From positions 3,908,501 to 3,972,500 of the forward strand of contig NZ_CP101125.1 in assembly GCF_024296925.1 (NCBI RefSeq): a stretch of 64,000 nucleotides of DNA. Reading direction: 5' to 3'. Below the pieces are notes generated by a model. It did not search any database, was not told the origin of the DNA, and was given only the letters and a program-made list of their open reading frames with translations. Shown one piece after another: positions 62,347 through 64,000 of this stretch. The stretch is from Pseudomonas nunensis (GTDB lineage: Bacteria > Pseudomonadota > Gammaproteobacteria > Pseudomonadales > Pseudomonadaceae). The position numbers and the translations under genes are program-made. The first letter of the stretch is position 1. Each line of letters opens with the position of its first letter.

Positions 62347-64000
62347 ATGAACTATCCAACCGAAGTCAAAGAAGCTGCAAAACGCCTCTACCTACGCCGC
62401 TGCTCGGTGAAGGAAATCCAGGCGCATTTGAAGCTGCCCAATATCCGCATCGTCTATTACTGGATCCGCCAAGGGTGCTGGGACGAGATGCTGACGGACG
62501 AGGAGCCGCTATCCGCCATCAGCCGGCGGATCACCCTGATCCTGGAGAAAGTCGACACGCTCACAAAGGGCGAACTCGACGAACTGGAGCGCCTGACCAC
62601 CCTGCGCGAACGTCTGATTAAACAGTCGTCGAAACCCGCGCCGGCGGCGCAGTCCGACAGTCCGGACGAGCCCCGGGATCGCCCGTCAGGCCAGCGCCGC
62701 GATCGGAGCGACGGCGGCGGCAAGAAGCGCGAAAAAAAGGTCAAGAACGACATCAGCGGCCTGACCGAAGTGGACTTCCTGGATAAGTTCATCTCCAAGA
62801 TGTATGGCTACCAAAAGGAGCTGTTTGAAGCGAAACAAAACCCGCTGACGCGCCGGGTTCGGAACATCCTGAAAAGTCGTCAGGTTGGCCTGACCTACTA
62901 CTTTGCCGGCGAAGCGTTCATGGACGCGGTGCTAAGCGGTGACAACCAGGTGTTCCTGTCGGCCAGCCGCTCGCAGTCGGAAATCTTCCGCAGTTACATC
63001 ATCCAGTTCGCCCAACAGTGGTTCGGCATCGAGCTAACCGGCAATCCGATCACGCTCAGCAACGGCGCCGAACTGCGCTTCCTTAGCACCAACAGCAGCA
63101 CCGCCCAGGGCTACCACGGCCACGTCTACGTGGATGAATACTTCTGGATCCGCGACTTCGAAAAACTAAGCACCGTGGCCAGCGCCATGGGTACCCACAA
63201 GAAATGGCGCAAGACTTACTTTTCGACGCCCAGTGCGGTGTCGCACCAGGCCTACCCGTTCTGGTCGGGCGAAGAATTTCGCAACAGCAAACGCGGCAAA
63301 AAGGCCGGCGGTGTCTGGCCCACGGAAGCGGCCTATACGCAGGGGGCGCTGTGTCCGGACGGTCAGTGGCGCAAGACCATAACCCTTGATGATGCCATCG
63401 CCGGCGGCTGCAATTTGTTCGACCTGGAACAGCTCCAGCTGGAGTACGACGAGGACAAATTTCAGCAACTGTTCTACTGCAAATTCATCGACAGCACCCA
63501 AAGCGCATTCAGTCTCAAGGATCTGGAGCGCTGCTACTCGGACCTGTCGTTGTGGGAAGACTACAACCCGGAACTTGATCGACCATTCGGCAACAGCCCG
63601 GTCTGGTTGGGCTACGACCCGAGCCGAACCCGCGACGATTCCACCTGTGTGGTCATCGCGCCACCGCTCGAACCCGGGGCGAAGTTCCGCATCCTGGAAA
63701 AGCACAGCTGGCGTGGGCACTCGTTCACCCACCAAGCCGCCCAGGTCAAAAAGCTGACCGAACGTTTCAACGTGCAGCACATCGGCATCGACGTCACCGG
63801 CGTGGGCCACGGCGTGTTCGACCTGGTGCGCGACTTCTACGCCAAAGCAACGCCGATTCACTACAGCCTTGAGGCCAAAAACACGTTGGTGTTGAAAGCC
63901 CAAGACACGATTCAAGGCAGCCGCATCGAGTGGGACGCGGGCTGGACAGACATCGCCCAGGCGTTCCTGACGATCAAGCGTGGTGCCACCACCAGCGGCC
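62347..64000 (+). CDS. Large terminase ATPase subunit (gpP), cut by window edge
   Basis: 551 codons are visible from the ATG at 62347 to the edge without a stop. The N-terminal helix-turn-helix-like part ('EAAKRLYLRRCSVKEIQAHL') is followed by a charged linker. The ATPase domain has 'KSRQVGLTYYF' (motor P-loop region) and 'HVYVDEYFWI' (Walker B), and the nuclease domain starts with 'WLGYDPSRTRDDST'. Pumps DNA into the head with gpM. The portal gene (gpQ) would be expected next, beyond the window. Confidence 0.92.
   Translation, partial: MNYPTEVKEAAKRLYLRRCSVKEIQAHLKLPNIRIVYYWIRQGCWDEMLTDEEPLSAISRRITLILEKVDTLTKGELDELERLTTLRERLIKQSSKPAPAAQSDSPDEPRDRPSGQRRDRSDGGGKKREKKVKNDISGLTEVDFLDKFISKMYGYQKELFEAKQNPLTRRVRNILKSRQVGLTYYFAGEAFMDAVLSGDNQVFLSASRSQSEIFRSYIIQFAQQWFGIELTGNPITLSNGAELRFLSTNSSTAQGYHGHVYVDEYFWIRDFEKLSTVASAMGTHKKWRKTYFSTPSAVSHQAYPFWSGEEFRNSKRGKKAGGVWPTEAAYTQGALCPDGQWRKTITLDDAIAGGCNLFDLEQLQLEYDEDKFQQLFYCKFIDSTQSAFSLKDLERCYSDLSLWEDYNPELDRPFGNSPVWLGYDPSRTRDDSTCVVIAPPLEPGAKFRILEKHSWRGHSFTHQAAQVKKLTERFNVQHIGIDVTGVGHGVFDLVRDFYAKATPIHYSLEAKNTLVLKAQDTIQGSRIEWDAGWTDIAQAFLTIKRGATTSG

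Noticed and set aside
44210..64000. Tailocin (R-type pyocin-like) instead of a prophage
   Set aside because: Capsid, scaffold, both terminase subunits and head-completion genes are present and intact, which tailocins lack.

Overview
This is a Pseudomonas chromosome segment, most likely from the P. fluorescens group. Three things point there. The order gltX / emrAB-type efflux pump / uvrB / aromatic aminotransferase, with ibpA, dusC and tRNA genes close by, matches the Pseudomonas core genome as I remember it. About ten inverted pairs of Pseudomonas-type REP elements sit between genes. DUF1266 and DUF3077-type genes are also present. The window has two parts: a core half (about 1-34.3 kb) and an acquired half (about 34.3-64 kb) made of an accessory island and a P2-like prophage that runs off the right edge.

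Core half. From the left: an edge-truncated DUF1266 gene; ibpA with a sigma-32 promoter and a ROSE-like RNA thermometer; dusC; a TetR/hydrolase/thioesterase cluster; a duplicated tRNA-Ala/tRNA-Glu operon; gltX; an emrAB-type pump; uvrB; an aromatic aminotransferase; tRNA-Asn; a purine or uracil permease; a BrnTA toxin-antitoxin pair; an arylamine N-acetyltransferase; an ExoIII-family nuclease; a GNAT gene ended early by what looks like a Trp-to-stop change; a diguanylate cyclase with a periplasmic sensor region; two HAD hydrolases, a class II aldolase and a LysR regulator; an orphan type VI secretion payload module (PAAR, lipase, two paralogous immunity lipoproteins); RNase T2; a cupredoxin and phosphoesterase pair divergent from an ECF sigma / anti-sigma pair; and two divergent L,D-transpeptidases.

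Island (about 34.3-44.1 kb). REP elements stop here and base composition turns AT-rich from about 37.4 to 41.5 kb. It holds a structured RNA (pseudoknot plus a possible ribosome-site switch) ahead of a 34-codon ORF coupled to a DUF3077-type gene, several small unknown genes, a broken integrase, and a tight operon of a 51-codon ORF, a NYN-domain nuclease with a four-cysteine insert, and a NACHT/STAND ATPase with a pentapeptide-repeat region. The last is my best candidate for an undescribed anti-phage system. At the distal end of the phage tail operon lies a second cargo pair: an EEP-family nuclease directly abutting a gene of unknown function.

Prophage (about 44.2-64 kb). On the minus strand, right to left: scaffold/protease (gpO), capsid (gpN), small terminase (gpM), head completion (gpL), tail completion (gpR, gpS), sheath, tube, a DksA/TraR zinc finger, holin, SAR endolysin, Rz with nested Rz1, a tail chaperone with a -1 frameshift at A AAA AAG, tape measure, baseplate proteins (W/gp25-like, J, I), a fibre with internal repeats, fibre chaperone, and hub and spike proteins. 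The large terminase (gpP) is divergent on the plus strand and cut by the window edge. Head, packaging, lysis and tail genes are all present, so this is a phage rather than a tailocin. Integration, immunity and replication genes are not seen and may lie to the right.
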